A stretch of DNA of 64,000 nucleotides. Source: Adiantum capillus-veneris (Eukaryota > Streptophyta > Polypodiopsida > Polypodiales > Pteridaceae). The notes beneath the pieces were generated by a model, which saw only the letters and a list, made by a program, of their open reading frames with translations, made no database searches and was not told where the DNA came from. Each line of letters opens with the position of its first letter. The first letter of the stretch is position 1. Shown one piece after another: positions 30,818-39,907 of this stretch. The stretch spans positions 49,233,928 through 49,297,927 of the forward strand of contig CM043959.1 in the NCBI GenBank assembly GCA_014529385.2, in the 5' to 3' direction. The translations under genes and the position numbers were made by a program.

Positions 30818-33667
30818 TTAGTTGGAGCTCGAATATGATGAGCTCTCCTCTGAACCATCCTTAGCATTGATTTCACCAGCATATGGCTGTGAAAGACGAC
30901 ATTGGTAGGCCTTCAATCGCCAACCATTTACCGGGGTCTGATGTACCTTACCATCTAGGTCACCTAGTTGGTAACTACCATTTGAGAACCTCTGTATCAC
31001 TACAAAAGGGCCTTCCCACTTAAGCAAGAACTTACCATCCTTCCTGCGATCAAAGCGATTGTCGTATCTGAGCACTAAAGAACCTTCCTTGATACCTTTC
31101 TTGACAAGGTTGCGATTGAACTTCTTTCGTTTCTTCTCTGCCTGGGTTGCATAGTACTTCACTGCCGACTCTCGATCTAGCCCTAACCTCTCCAAATCGA
31201 TGATTCTTCCTTCCACCTGCTTCTCTTGACTATCCTCTTGATGTGCTTTTAGAACTCGGAGGCTCGCTAGCTCCACTTCTATAGGCAATAGTGCCTCTTG
31301 CCCGTAAACCAAGTGAAAAGGTGTATACCCCAAGGATGTTTTAAAGGATGTTCTGTAGGCCCAAAGTGCTGCATCTAGGTGTTTGTCCCATGCCTTCGGA
31401 TGTAAATGCACTTGCTTAGTGATGATTTTACCTATAAGACCATTTACCTTTTCCACAAGACCATTGCATTGAGGGTAGTATGGTGTAGAGTGCCTGCACT
31501 TGATTTTTAACTTGCTCATCAATTGCCCGACTAAATCAGCTCGAAATCCCGGTCCCCTATCCGAGAGAATCTCCAAAGGTGTGCCAAAACGGCAACAAAG
31601 GCATTCAAAAATGAAATCACTCACGTCCTTGGCTGTGATGCGCTTTGTGGGATGAGCTTCTGCCCATCTGGTCATGTACTCCACCCCCATAATGATGTAT
31701 TCCTTCCCTGATTGAGTGCAAGGTAGTGGCCCTATTGCATCTATCCCCCATTTTTCAAATGGCCCATAGGTTTTGATTGGATGCTGATTTTCATGGGTAA
31801 GACGCCTTGGTCCAGCTTTTTGGCAAACCTCACATGTGTGGCACCAATGTTGTACATCTCGATGGAGGCTTGGCCACGTGAACCCTGCTTGTAAAATCTT
31901 TCTGCTAGTAATCTCTTGTGCAAAGTGGCCACCACACACACCTTCATGACAACTAAACAAAATATCCTTTATCTCTTGGGATGCAGGAACTCTCCTTAAG
32001 ACAACATCTTTCCCTCTACAATACAAGTCCTCATTCACTAAGCTATAGCTGGTAGCCTTTTTTGCCAACCACCTACGTTCACTTTTACTCATACCAGAGG
32101 GTGCTTCACAATGCTCAAGAAAGTAAAGTAAATCATGCAGCTCCTCCTTTCCTTGGTATAAAGGACTTTTCACAAGGATAGCACCTACTATGAGAGTTTG
32201 TAGTTCTTCACTTGCTAAGGCACCTGCTTCTCGATTTTGATCTCTAGGTACAAAGTGCACTCGAACTTCTTTAAAACCCTTCAACAAGGCCTTTGCTTCC
32301 CTCATCTTAACAGACAATTTGTCATTTTTACAGGCCCATACACCAACCATTTGCTTAACAATCAACATGGAGTCACCAAAAACATTTAGCTTTGTGATGC
32401 CCTGAGAAAGACAACATTGCAACCCTAAAACAAGGGCATGGTACTCAGCCTCATTGTTAGAATGAACCTCTTTTAGATGAAACCCTTTTGCAAAGATCTT
32501 CTCCTTCTCTGGACCTAATATTACTATGCCTGCTGATGCCTTGTCTTTGGTCCTCTTGTAAGCCCCATCAAAATATAGACTGTGTGCTCCCAGTAGAACT
32601 TCAGGCTCCGGGATAGGCGGTACCTTACTAGGTGCCTCTTTCTTGGCCTTCTCATAACACCTTTGTGTGAGGACATCTGCCAAACAAGCACGGGTGGAAT
32701 CCTCTACTTGTAGTGTGTAGTCAAACTCTTGAAGCTGCACCACCCACTTTGCTATTCTTTGAGACAATTCCATGTGTTGTAGGGCATATGGAAAAACCTC
32801 CTCAGTTGTGATCACCACAAATTGTCTTGGAAGTAAGTAAGCCCGAAACTTCTCCATTGCAAACTTAAGAGCTAGCACCAATTGCTCAGTTGCGCTGAAA
32901 CCCTTTTCAACAGCTGTCATCACTCTACTAGAGAAGTAGACTAGTCTCATGAGAGATGTCTTTGGGTCTTTTTGCATCAAGACAGCTCCTAGAGCTTTTG
33001 GACCTACACTAGGATTTACATAGAATAATTCGCCCCATGTGGGTTGTAGGACGACAGGCAATGAGCTCAAAATGGTTTTAACTTCTTGAAAGCACCTTTC
33101 ACCCTCCTCACTCGATGTCAATGTAGTGTGTTTAGTGAGCTGCTGCAAAGGATAGATTGCCCGAGAAAGGAGATGTATGAATCGTCCCATGTAGCGGACC
33201 TTTTGAATGAAGGAGACTAGTTGCTTCACGTTTGAAGGAGTAGGTAAAGCTAACAATGTCTTTACCTTTTCAGGGTCAGCCTCAATACCATCTTGAGACA
33301 CAACATGGCCTAGTAGAGTGACCTTGCTCTCACCTATGTGGCACTTGTCTTTATTCAATTGCCCACCCAATTGGGCCAGACGGGTGAAACCTTCATCAAC
33401 CTTGGACAGATGTACTTCCCTAGAGCTGTAAATGCAAAAATCATCATTGAAGACTCGTATGGACTTACCAAAGTAAGGTTGAAACACCAAGTTCATAAAC
33501 CTCTGGAAAGTAGCTGGGGCATTAGTTAAACCAAAAGGCATAACTCTATAAGCAAAACACCCCCAAGGTGTTATGAAGGTAGTCTTTCTTTGGTCTTCAT
33601 CTGCAATTCTGATTTGGAAGTAGCCTGAGTACCCATCACACACTGTGTACCTTTCATGACCAGCCAC
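30818..33667 (-). CDS. Gypsy 4 pol: RT (5'-truncated), two RNase H domains, integrase
   Basis: 949 open codons. RT palm from YTVCDGYSGYFQIRI to VFNDDFCIYSS (residues 5-88): both catalytic Asp remain but Asn replaces the usual Met. RT fingers are missing upstream. First RNase H (about 205-340): YVNPSVG and ITTEEVF show Asp lost at two catalytic places. Second RNase H (about 362-500): LYFDGAYKRT, NNEAEYHALVLGLQ, NVFGDSMLIVKQ, with acidic residues kept in these three blocks. Integrase: CHEGVCGGHF and CHTCEVCQKAG zinc region (about 570-620), WGIDAIGPLP, LSDRGPGF and NGLVEKVNG (complete D, D, E). The C terminus ends in a Ser-rich tail. The best preserved frame in the window, yet its 5' part was removed by the junction at 33669, so the ATG at 33667 is only the first Met left. 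Confidence 0.9.
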   Translation of the reverse strand: MAGHERYTVCDGYSGYFQIRIADEDQRKTTFITPWGCFAYRVMPFGLTNAPATFQRFMNLVFQPYFGKSIRVFNDDFCIYSSREVHLSKVDEGFTRLAQLGGQLNKDKCHIGESKVTLLGHVVSQDGIEADPEKVKTLLALPTPSNVKQLVSFIQKVRYMGRFIHLLSRAIYPLQQLTKHTTLTSSEEGERCFQEVKTILSSLPVVLQPTWGELFYVNPSVGPKALGAVLMQKDPKTSLMRLVYFSSRVMTAVEKGFSATEQLVLALKFAMEKFRAYLLPRQFVVITTEEVFPYALQHMELSQRIAKWVVQLQEFDYTLQVEDSTRACLADVLTQRCYEKAKKEAPSKVPPIPEPEVLLGAHSLYFDGAYKRTKDKASAGIVILGPEKEKIFAKGFHLKEVHSNNEAEYHALVLGLQCCLSQGITKLNVFGDSMLIVKQMVGVWACKNDKLSVKMREAKALLKGFKEVRVHFVPRDQNREAGALASEELQTLIVGAILVKSPLYQGKEELHDLLYFLEHCEAPSGMSKSERRWLAKKATSYSLVNEDLYCRGKDVVLRRVPASQEIKDILFSCHEGVCGGHFAQEITSRKILQAGFTWPSLHRDVQHWCHTCEVCQKAGPRRLTHENQHPIKTYGPFEKWGIDAIGPLPCTQSGKEYIIMGVEYMTRWAEAHPTKRITAKDVSDFIFECLCCRFGTPLEILSDRGPGFRADLVGQLMSKLKIKCRHSTPYYPQCNGLVEKVNGLIGKIITKQVHLHPKAWDKHLDAALWAYRTSFKTSLGYTPFHLVYGQEALLPIEVELASLRVLKAHQEDSQEKQVEGRIIDLERLGLDRESAVKYYATQAEKKRKKFNRNLVKKGIKEGSLVLRYDNRFDRRKDGKFLLKWEGPFVVIQRFSNGSYQLGDLDGKVHQTPVNGWRLKAYQCRLSQPYAGEINAKDGSEESSSYSSSN

Positions 33668-33668
33668 T

Positions 33669-33868
33669 TCATTACTATAACTCTTCTCAAATGAACCTAA
33701 GCTTTTCCATACTCAAGAAGAAATTTAACTGAGATGGCCGGTATTTGTTCCTCCATTCAGCTCATTACTATAGCACTCTTCTCAAATGAACCTAAGTAAT
33801 GAGTCACGGAAGAGTGCTATAGTAATGAGTCGATGGCCCGTGAGATGGCCGGTATTTGTTCCTCCATG
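33669..33868. other. Scrambled deletion junction between Gypsy 4 and element 5
   Basis: gagatggccggtatttgttc occurs at 33731 and 33842. The phrase attactata..ctcttctc with aaatgaacctaa occurs at 33671 and 33764. The arms 33761-33781 and 33809-33829 are an inverted pair (21 bp, exact). Left of it is Gypsy 4 RT, right of it the start of a gag. Short direct and inverted copies of flanking sequence at a breakpoint are typical filler from error-prone end joining. Confidence 0.7.
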
Positions 33869-33956
33869 GGAGCTTTTCCCTTTCCGTTCACCTTACTCGT
33901 TCCTGCCTCATGGTCGTGGGCTCCACCAAAGCGAGTCCTCTTAACCGGGGCCATTT
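33830..33956 (-). pseudogene. Element 5 gag N-terminal remnant
   Basis: The minus strand from 33956 reads MAPVKRTRFGGAHDHEAG, KVNGKGKAP, EEQIPAISRAI, then a stop within the junction filler. Basic N-terminal start as in many Gypsy gag proteins; too short to classify with certainty. Confidence 0.5.
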
Positions 33957-34639
33957 TAAACTCACCAATTTAAATAATTAACTTAGAGAAAAGAGCTAAT
34001 GTCCGCAAGTGTCATAACAAGCCAAATGATAAATTAGCAACATCAAACAATGCCTGCTACATGAGTGGTTTAGATTTTTCCATATAGCAATCATTATGGA
34101 TGACACATAATCCTATGGGAACCGGCTCTAAAGATAATTACTCGGCTTACATGATTAAGAATAATAAGATTTCACTAATGGAATTACCAGAGAGTTGAAT
34201 TAAGCACTATTAATCTCTTTCCTAGCAATTAGAGGGTGCAGAATCACCGCATGCATAGGTGTGAGAAAAACCACCTCTTAGAGACTTAATGATAGATTAA
34301 TCTTACCTTAATAATATCTTAATGCATAACAGAGATGAATCTAAATCAGCTACAATATTAATGCGTGATTCTCATCAATCTACACAATTACCAGCTTACC
34401 GATTAATTTCTATGTTACCTAGAGAGAGAAAATTCTAATAATCGTGCACTAATCATTAATTAAGAGTGATGAATGGCTGATAATTCAGGTATGGGATGAT
34501 GATTACATAATAGAATATGGTTAAGGAGAATTTAGAGAGTAATTATAGAGAATTACGACTAGGAATAAGCATAATAGACGAGAAATTTAGATGGTAGAGA
34601 AAGGAATTTACAGATAGCATTAATTAAACTGTGGTTACC
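33957..34639 (-). other. Leader of element 5
   Basis: AT-rich, no open frame. No initiator-Met primer site is seen; other primer tRNAs could not be decided by eye. Confidence 0.5.
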
Positions 34640-35479
34640 GTGATTAAGGGCTGATAATCTTCTCAATTTTCTGATCTAATCGAGCTTCTTGAGGCGAGAA
34701 TTCGACAGCACCTCCCTCCTTGCTTCTCCTTCAAAAGGTGTGTGTACCGGCAGCACCTTCCCAGAGTATGTGTAGGTGTGTGTGTGTGTGCACTGTGTGT
34801 GTGTGTGTGTGCAGGCCTTTAAATAGGCTCCTACAGGCTTATAATCGATTTGTGCTGCTATAAGCATCTGAGTGAGCACTTAGTCCTTGCATGTCAAGTC
34901 TAGTTGCTTACCCACCAAGTGTCCAGTTGGTTTAGTTAACTGGTTCTCACACTTAGTTGCAAGCTTGGAAACTTCCCAAAGACTCCCACAAGGCACGAGG
35001 GCGCCCCCTAGCTACTAAAGCTAGTCTGGAGTGGCCTGGAACCTGTTCCCACACAGCCCTGGGCCCCCGGTGCCTCCCCGGCCAATTTTGGGAAAAATTG
35101 ATTTTAGGCTAAAACGGGTCATACGAGTCGGATTTTGATGCCGTAAATTGCTATACGGAGCTCTAACTAAGACGTATTGACCCCAGTACCTGCCATATTT
35201 AGTAGCCTCTGGGGTCCGAAAATGCATTTTTTTCAAATTCGGGGTACGGGTGTAGTTTTTCGAGACGATCAAAACTGGACGGGTCGGGTGACCAAAAACT
35301 TGCTATTTTTGGAATTTTTTTAACAAAAATTATTTTAATTCACATTTCGAAGCTTTAAAACATTCTAAACATCATGGCACTGACAGAATTCAAAAAACTG
35401 CTAAAAATAGTAACTTTTTCTATTATGATCATTTCGAGGTACAATGGTGCTCTTTTTGATCGGGGTCAGAGACCTTACA
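34640..35479 (-). repeat. Probable 5' LTR of element 5
   Basis: The right end TG (minus strand) at 35479 is well defined by the resumption of Gypsy 1 LTR sequence. A minus-strand CCTATTTAAAGGCC (34815-34828) is a good TATA candidate. The left edge is uncertain. It includes a GT run with an interruption (34775-34812). Confidence 0.6.
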
Positions 35480-36077
35480 TCATGCTTGATGACTAAGGTA
35501 CTTGAGGTGCTTGTCATACTTAATGAGGAGGTTCTTGAGTAGCTTCCCATGCATGGGGGGTAAAGTGCTTGAGTCAAAAAGAGACCCTACAAACTTAATG
35601 AGGAAGGTGCTTGAGAAGCTTCCCATGCATGGAGGGGTAAGGTGCTTGAGTCAAAAAGAGACCCTACAAACTTAATGAGGAAGCTGCTTGAGAAGATTAC
35701 TATGCATGAAAGTCCCGAAGCTAGGGGAATATTTGACTTAACCTTCCACTCACCCAAAGGGCACCCCTTTTCTCAAAGGGCACATGGGACACATGTCAGA
35801 CTCTCCCTATGCTTAACCACATGGTGTACTTGAATGCTATTGGTTGGGATAAAGAGGGGTCCAATGAGCTTCTAGTTCCATCCAACAAATATCTAGATAT
35901 TTTCAATCTCTCTCTCTCTCTAAGGGGTAAGGAGGACACTTGTCAAAAGACTACCCATGTACTTGAATGCACGCTGCATGTGATTGGATAGGGGTAGAGG
36001 GGTCCAATGAGCTTGAAACATGTGTAAAAGCTACAACTCGCCCCAAGCAAGCAAGGGGGGTGCTAGGGGGATATATA

Positions 36078-36117
<40 letters not shown>

Positions 36118-36872
36118 ATTTTGTGGATTGATTCTCACCTGGTGAAAGTTGAGGAACTCCATCTCTTTCTCCAAGTTTGTGAGAAGTAAGAGCCTACACG
36201 AACACTCTTGGCTATGGAATGCAAATCCAACCAAGAGCCATGCTTCAATGCTTATGCTTTCCATCTTCATTACTATGCTATTATGTATGCTAGCAAGAAG
36301 AGTGATGATAAGTGAGGAACTATTTCTTTCTCCTATGGAATGTTTTTTCTTCCTCTTCCCTATCCTCATTCCCCACTAGCTCTCTCCACCTTCGAAGGTG
36401 TTTGAGGTCTTGGGATAGTTAATGCTTTCTACAAAGTTTATGTTATTCTTGTGATGCATGAAGCTTTCCATCTTCATTGCATCACTTAGGTCACAAGGAA
36501 CACAAAGTTTATGTTATTCTTGTGATGCTTGAAGCTTTCCATCTTCATTGCATCACTTAGGTCACAAGGAACACAAAGATTGTATTGTACCAAGTCTCTC
36601 TTGATGAGAGAAACTATAATACAAATGCCTATTGGGGGGGGGGGGGGGGGGGGGGACCGGCTCCATATGAATCTGGTCCTTAACTATTGTCATGTTCTCT
36701 AAACTCTCTCTCTTGCAAAAGTATTGTTCATGCCAAGTTAACTAAGTACCATGTTTATGTTGCTACCATCAATTAAGTTCACCCACTATGCTCACAAAGT
36801 AATCTCACAAAAGTGCTTCACCTAATTTTCTAATTCCGCTACTCTCAAAGTTCATAGGCTATTTCCATTACA
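35480..36872 (+). repeat. 3' LTR of Gypsy 1, 5'-truncated
   Basis: Aligns with 8327-9746, ends ATTACA and is followed by the target duplication caaac. The first ~580 bp of the LTR are absent. It differs from the 5' LTR by fewer CA units, a 22-base G run (36634-36655), and a tandem duplication of ~70 bp (36434-36575) containing tttatgttattcttgtgatg. Confidence 0.9.
36634..36655 (+). repeat. 22-base G run
   Basis: The 5' LTR has ggagggggg at the matching site (about 9521). Could be true expansion or an assembly/sequencing error in a homopolymer. Confidence 0.85.
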
Positions 36873-36877
36873 CAAAC
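36873..36877. repeat. Target site duplication caaac, right copy (Gypsy 1)
   Basis: Matches 7741-7745 exactly. Copia A sequence continues to the right. Confidence 0.9.
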
Positions 36878-37330
36878 AAAAGATTCTTCTTGATCCTAGG
36901 TACATAAAGTGCATCAACATGTGTGAAAGAACTACCATTCACAAAAATAAACACAATCTTTCCAACTCCATTGACTAGATAAGAGGCATTGTTGGTACAA
37001 GTGACTGAATTCCCATGAGGGACATCCTCAAGAGAGGTAAACAAGTCACGATGAGAGGTAATGTGCTTTGTAGCATCAGTGTGAAAGTACCACACATGGG
37101 CATCTATAACAATTGAAAAACATGCATCATGGACAAAAGGATCATAAGTGCACTCTGCACTAAAAGCCCATTCTGCATCAACATCAGCATCACAGTCTCC
37201 TTTCACTGAAGACTCAACAATAGCTACATTTGTAGTGGAACCAACCTCTTTCTTCTTAGCTAAAAGCCCATTCTGCAACAACATCAACATCAGAGTCTCC
37301 TTTCCCAAAAGACTCAACAATAGCCGCATT
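36878..37330 (-). pseudogene. Copia A protease
   Basis: The minus-strand frame ends ALYVPRIKKNLLFV, the conserved block after Copia proteases. Upstream it reads WYFHTDATKHITSHRDLF, where the active site normally shows D-S-G-A-T-K-H; here it is TDATKH, so the Asp is kept and the following Ser-Gly is altered. A 101-bp tandem duplication (about 37159-37260 and 37262-37360) disrupts the region before it. It would process the polyprotein. Confidence 0.8.
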
Positions 37331-37362
37331 TGTAGTGGAACTAACCTCTTTCTTCGTAGTGT
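37159..37362 (-). repeat. Two tandem copies of ~101 bp in Copia A gag/protease linker
   Basis: aaaagcccattctgcaWcaa...accaacctctttcttc is repeated with few differences. The protein repeats a TTNxAIVES...EWAFS stretch. Confidence 0.8.
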
Positions 37363-37979
37363 CTTTGGCCTTCAACTTAGGACACTGCTTGATCAAGTGA
37401 TCACTAGCTTTACAATAATGGCAACACATCTTCTTTTTGCCCTTATCACTAGAATTCCCAGACAAATTTTTGCCAGCAGAAGCATTAGAAACATGTGGTT
37501 TATCACTCGCTGAAGAACCATGAGAAGTGGTTACATTACTTTTACCACCTTTTCTTTGAGTAGCAGTAAAGGCGAAGTGGTTACATTACTTTTACCACCT
37601 TTTCTTTGAGTAACAATAAAGGCTTGGTCAACTGCACGCTTTCTAATCTTGTTTTTGTGGAAAGTGACTCTTGCAATAGCAATGTGCATATTGCATCAAA
37701 CTTGATAACTTCTAGATTTCCTTGGGCCATGAGTCTCCAAGTACTGGCAAAAGTCTGGTAAGAATCTGGCAAAGCATCAAGAACACTTTGCACAAGGGAA
37801 CTGTGAGAAATGACTTTGCATGCAAGAATAAGTTACTTGTTTATATCCTTGAAACCAACAAGGAAAGTTTCCATTTCATCTTCCTCATGCATAATTTTTG
37901 ACTCCAAATCTTTACGCACCAATGCAATTTTTGCCTCATTGCGACTAAACTATAGAAGAGTGTAAGGTACACAACTTGC
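37256..37979 (-). pseudogene. Copia A gag with zinc knuckle
   Basis: 37581-37793 reads LDALPDSYQTFASTWRLMA, a Copia gag core (LP.SY..F). 37256-37465 carries a CCHC knuckle CHYCKASDHLIKQC with all four ligands. A second tandem duplication (about 48 bp at 37526 and 37575, ttacattacttttaccacc) and frameshifts separate the pieces. The N terminus between 37800 and 37979 is readable only in part. It would form the particle and bind RNA. Confidence 0.8.
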
Positions 37980-37989
37980 TATGATACCA
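37978..37989 (-). promoter_or_regulatory. Primer binding site of Copia A
   Basis: The minus strand reads TGGTATCATAGC, one mismatch from the initiator-Met complement, two bases from the LTR. Confidence 0.85.
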
Positions 37990-37991
37990 AT

Positions 37992-38218
37992 TGTTGGAAT
38001 TAGGGTTGCAAGAAAACACACACAACTTGGAGAAGACGAAGGTAGCTCAAGGCACACAACAAAGAGTGTACTACTTAGTGTGCTATGAAAAGATTGATAG
38101 CTGTAGAGTGATGGACGTATATACAATGCACATTGGAAAAAACTTCCTAGTGAGGGACAAAATGCCCGATAGTCCTAAGTGTGTTCACACACATCACTAC
38201 TACATGTATATAGTAACA
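37992..38218 (-). repeat. 5' LTR of Copia A
   Basis: 227 bp, partner of 4460-4688 with the same ends. Confidence 0.9.
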
Positions 38219-39458
38219 TGCACCAACAAAGAGAAGTCCTAGAGGGAGCAAGGTGCTGCAATTAGATGGCTTCTTCAGACCACCTCCTTGGGGAACATAC
38301 TACCAGAGGGCACATGAACTAAAGATCTCAATACAACATAATGGTGAAGACACCCTCATTGACAAAGGTGGAGCTACAATCAAAGTCAAGATCATATTAG
38401 ATGAACTAATCAATCAGGCCCTACATCTCCTTGTGGGAAATCACAATCTACTCAACAAGATAAAGGCAATTGGAAACAACAAGGCCTTTGTAAAGTAGCA
38501 GGGGCATAAGATGAATTATAAAGACCTTATCTATTCAAAGATGGAGTTGCCCCTCTGGCTCATTTTCCAACACCTCCAAGTCCAAAAGCCCCCGAGGTAT
38601 ACCGAGCAACCCCAATCTCCATATTGCAGTGGCGATGGCTACGGGATTGGCAAAAAGGAACATAATTAGATGTGACCTTGGGAATTGCATCCTTGAAAAC
38701 CTAGTTGAGGCAAATCGCAAGGGTAGCAACAGGAACAAAACCTACATGAATGCAAGTCTCGTGCTAACCAAAAGAGCATATCAAGCATTGGGCATGATAG
38801 ATCAACTACATGAGGTGGAATCTCAACTGAATTTGCTACACAAAATGAAGCACGCGATGAAGTTGGTGCGGAGCTCATCCACAACACCCACCAAGAGAAG
38901 AACCAGAGGTTAGAGCTCTAGGGCCAAAACACTAGATAGTGAGGCCACAGACTCTGGCTTTGAGCTAAGTGAAGAGATCAAGGGTAGAAAGCACGACATT
39001 CCTTTGGAATATCAATCTACTAAAGAGGAGGAGGATATTAATGTTTTATTGGTAAAAAAGAAAACAGAAACTGTTGAACAAATTTCCAAGACACAAGCTC
39101 AAAGATCAATGGAGGAAGCACAACGACTTTGAGAGGAATGACTGGCAAAGCTAGCCGCAGAGAAGCAAAAAGTAGAATAAGGTCCCTCCAACAATGAAGA
39201 TGAGGATATAGAACTCCCGACTTGAGAAGATTAATAAACACAAATACCAGAAAGCGATAGAAAAAGCTCAATTCGCAAGATATTATAGGGCAAAGATTCA
39301 TGAGGTTTTTAAGCGCAAAACCAACCAAAGAGAAAAAGAAGACTCAAAGAGACAATAGACGCCAGATTTAGAATCTCCAGTGGATTTGCCAAGAAGTCAA
39401 AGTTCTATGCAAGAATATTCTCCTAAAGACACAACAACCACAAACCAGCAAGAGGAGA
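38219..39458 (+). pseudogene. Family X internal region, upstream part
   Basis: Open pieces 38253-38498 and 38629-38913 are followed by a Lys/Glu-rich stretch (38940-39450) with stops. Phrases such as WGTYYQRAHELKISIQHNG and LIDKGGATIKVKI look like real protein but match no family I can name. The last part, charged and likely coiled, runs into the DNA transposon at 39459 and resumes at 50007. Assigned to family X because it is on the same strand and of the same composition as 50015-52145; that link is an inference. Confidence 0.4.
39451..39458. repeat. Target site duplication agaggaga, left copy (DNA transposon)
   Basis: Exact 8-bp match with 50007-50014; nine bases match if one mismatch is allowed. 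Confidence 0.75.
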
Positions 39459-39459
39459 G

Positions 39460-39488
39460 GGCTGAAAGCAAGGGATGGTGGTACAAAA
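39460..39488 (+). repeat. Left terminal inverted repeat
   Basis: ggctgaaagcaagggatggt followed by ggtacaaaa; pairs with the reverse complement of 49978-50006 with three mismatches. The inner 15 bases (gatggtggtacaaaa) are identical in both. Confidence 0.75.
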
Positions 39489-39698
39489 TTGGTTGTCCTT
39501 GACACCACCTAGGCTTGGTGGGTGTGGTAAGGAGAATCAGACCCAAGTAAAAGATGCAAAATTGAACAAAAAGGAGAAAAAATATAATCAATTTCTTGGA
39601 GGCTTTATAATTTAATCTACTTTATTATTTTTTCCCGAAACGGGTTATAACAGATAAACGACGTGGGTGCAAGAAGTGGGGAAGGAGATTCGCATGGT

Positions 39699-39733
<35 letters not shown>

Positions 39734-39786
39734 ACACACACACATTCTCTATTTTGTTCTCTGTGGAGCACCTACCCTTTCCGCCC

Positions 39787-39880
<94 letters not shown>

Positions 39881-39907
39881 CCTCTCTGCCTCTCCCACCA
39901 TACAACC
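39489..39907 (+). other. Left subterminal region and leader of the transposase gene
   Basis: Contains CT runs at 39702-39729 and 39790-39875 just ahead of the ATG at 39908. No gene is seen; the Ser-Leu repeat frames across the CT runs are artefacts of the repeat. Confidence 0.6.
39790..39875 (+). repeat. (CT)n microsatellite upstream of the transposase gene
   Basis: About 43 CT units ending 32 bases before the start codon; a shorter run lies at 39702-39729. Confidence 0.95.

Larger units (their letters stand above)
33842..35479 (-). mobile_element. Element 5: 5' end of a Gypsy element inserted in the Gypsy 1 3' LTR
   Basis: Contains a gag start (ATG at 33956 reading down), a leader and an LTR-like region ending at 35479 with ..CCTTACA, so that the minus strand starts TGTAAGG. 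Directly after it, the Gypsy 1 3' LTR picks up in the middle (35480 corresponds to 8327). Everything beyond the first ~45 gag codons is missing. The left target-site copy is missing too, as expected if it was deleted. Confidence 0.65.
7746..36872 (+). mobile_element. Gypsy 1: LTR retrotransposon inserted in Copia A, itself host to nested elements
   Basis: The 5' LTR is 7746-9746, followed by an initiator-Met primer site (9747-9759), gag, protease, RT, RNase H and integrase in Gypsy order up to about 14530. The 3' LTR survives only as 35480-36872. It is flanked by the perfect duplication caaac. About 21 kb of later insertions lie between its integrase and the 3' LTR remnant. Its own coding region is badly decayed, with the RT catalytic block missing. 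Confidence 0.9.
4460..38218 (-). mobile_element. Copia A: LTR retrotransposon, minus strand, split by a 29 kb insertion
   Basis: The LTRs (4460-4688 and 37992-38218, TGTTGGAATTA...ACA) are related but clearly diverged. A primer site for initiator-Met tRNA lies next to the right LTR and a polypurine tract next to the left one. Domain order on the minus strand is gag with a zinc knuckle, protease (36878-37991), then integrase, RT and RNase H (7740-4768). Gypsy 1 (7746-36872) sits between protease and integrase. Removing it joins a frame ending in KKNLLFV to one reading FVSALAGLG. The outer flanks (aggtt and tgcac) do not match, so one end has been rearranged or the duplication has decayed. Confidence 0.9.
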
